Assembly: GCA_021778375.1 (NCBI GenBank)
Contig: JAJYCM010000183.1
Location: 1 to 5,644, forward strand
Direction: 5' to 3'
DNA length: 5,644 nucleotides
Origin: Bacteroidota bacterium
GTDB lineage: Bacteria; Bacteroidota; Ignavibacteria; Ignavibacteriales; Ignavibacteriaceae
Shown: positions 5,343 to 5,644 of the stretch, piece by piece
How positions within the stretch are numbered: position 1 is the stretch's first letter
How the letters are laid out: every line of letters begins with the position of its first letter
Translations under genes and position numbers: made by a program
Notes under the pieces: model-generated
Database searches by the model: none
Told to the model about the DNA's origin: nothing
What the model saw: only the letters and a program-made list of their open reading frames with translations

Positions 5343-5644
5343 ATGAAGATTGTTAAAATAGCAAAGAAGAACGACAACACAATTATTGTCTTTCTCGACA
5401 ATAACGAAAAACTCTTCCTCTCATATGAGATTTTTTTGAAGAACGGCTTAAAGAAAGATGACGAAATTTCTGAAAGCCGTTTTTCTTTTTTAATCCGAGA
5501 AAACCAAAAATATTTTATTAAACAAAGAGCTTATAATTTCCTTTCAAGAAGATCTCACTCTCAGTTTGAATTGATCAATAAACTTAAACAAAAAGGATAT
5601 GATTCGGATTTGATTATCCCAATTATTGAGGAATTAAAAGAAAA
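5343..5644 (+). CDS. recX: Regulatory protein RecX (5' part, cut by window end)
   Basis: An open frame from ATG 5343 to the right edge gives 100 residues with no stop, so the gene continues beyond the window. The stretch QRAYNFLSRRSHSQFELINKLKQKGYDSDLI (residues 61-91, read here as QRAYNFLSRR, SHSQFELINK, LKQKGYDSDLI) matches the first RecX helical repeat, typically AxxxLxxRxHSxxELxxKLxxKG. The first 55 or so residues form the variable N-terminal extension common in this group. Known: RecX binds RecA filaments and usually limits their extension and ATPase/co-protease activity. Being 17 nt downstream of recA on the same strand supports the call. There is no Shine-Dalgarno sequence before the ATG. 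The coding region contains a terminator-shaped hairpin at 5442-5491 that could reduce its expression. Confidence 0.9.
   Translation, partial: MKIVKIAKKNDNTIIVFLDNNEKLFLSYEIFLKNGLKKDDEISESRFSFLIRENQKYFIKQRAYNFLSRRSHSQFELINKLKQKGYDSDLIIPIIEELKE
5442..5491 (+). terminator. Terminator-like hairpin inside recX
   Basis: AACGGCTT (5442-5449) pairs perfectly with AAGCCGTT (5474-5481). After a 2x2 internal loop, AGAAA (5452-5456) pairs with TTTCT (5467-5471), leaving a 10-nt apical loop. The right arm runs directly into a T-rich tract, T5480-5484, C, T5486-5491. This is the form of an intrinsic terminator with four G:C pairs in the lower stem. It lies within recX codons 34-50, so it would act as an attenuator or partial terminator after recA. 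The bases are also ordinary codons (Ser-Arg-Phe-Ser-Phe-Leu), so coincidence is possible. Confidence 0.4.

Overview
This is an ordinary housekeeping stretch from a low-GC bacterium (roughly one third G+C by eye). The gene order, the long (about 298-residue) form of PurC, a stand-alone DUF971 protein, and the scarcity of Shine-Dalgarno sequences in the first half all suggest the Bacteroidota/Chlorobiota/Ignavibacteriota group. Ignavibacteria are my best guess, but this is inference from protein style and gene order, not from a database match.

Layout: bases 1-190 are a gene-poor, AT-rich leader. It probably holds the tail of an upstream gene, a weak candidate terminator (65-123) and the presumed promoter region. 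From 191 to the right edge, eight genes lie on the + strand almost without gaps: purC (SAICAR synthase), a DUF971 small protein, pgsA and pgpA (two consecutive steps of phosphatidylglycerol synthesis), cinA (NMN deamidase/ADP-ribose pyrophosphatase type), thpR (RNA 2',3'-cyclic phosphodiesterase), recA, and the 5' part of recX, which runs off the right edge. Junctions are overlaps of 1, 11 and 8 nt or gaps of 12 to 22 nt, so the block can be read as one transcript with translational coupling at several joints.

Functionally there are three groups. purC makes a purine intermediate. pgsA-pgpA turn CDP-diacylglycerol plus glycerol-3-phosphate into phosphatidylglycerol. cinA-thpR-recA-recX joins nucleotide/RNA-end housekeeping to recombination; cinA (or pncC) next to recA and recX next to recA are widespread arrangements. 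RecX is a modulator of RecA.

I found no mobile element, CRISPR array, tRNA/rRNA, riboswitch or defence-like module, and no undescribed system. The most interesting signal is a terminator-shaped hairpin with a T-rich tract lying inside the recX coding sequence (5442-5491). It could lower recX expression relative to recA. A second minor point is that the RecA tail is lysine-rich and net basic rather than acidic as in E. coli.
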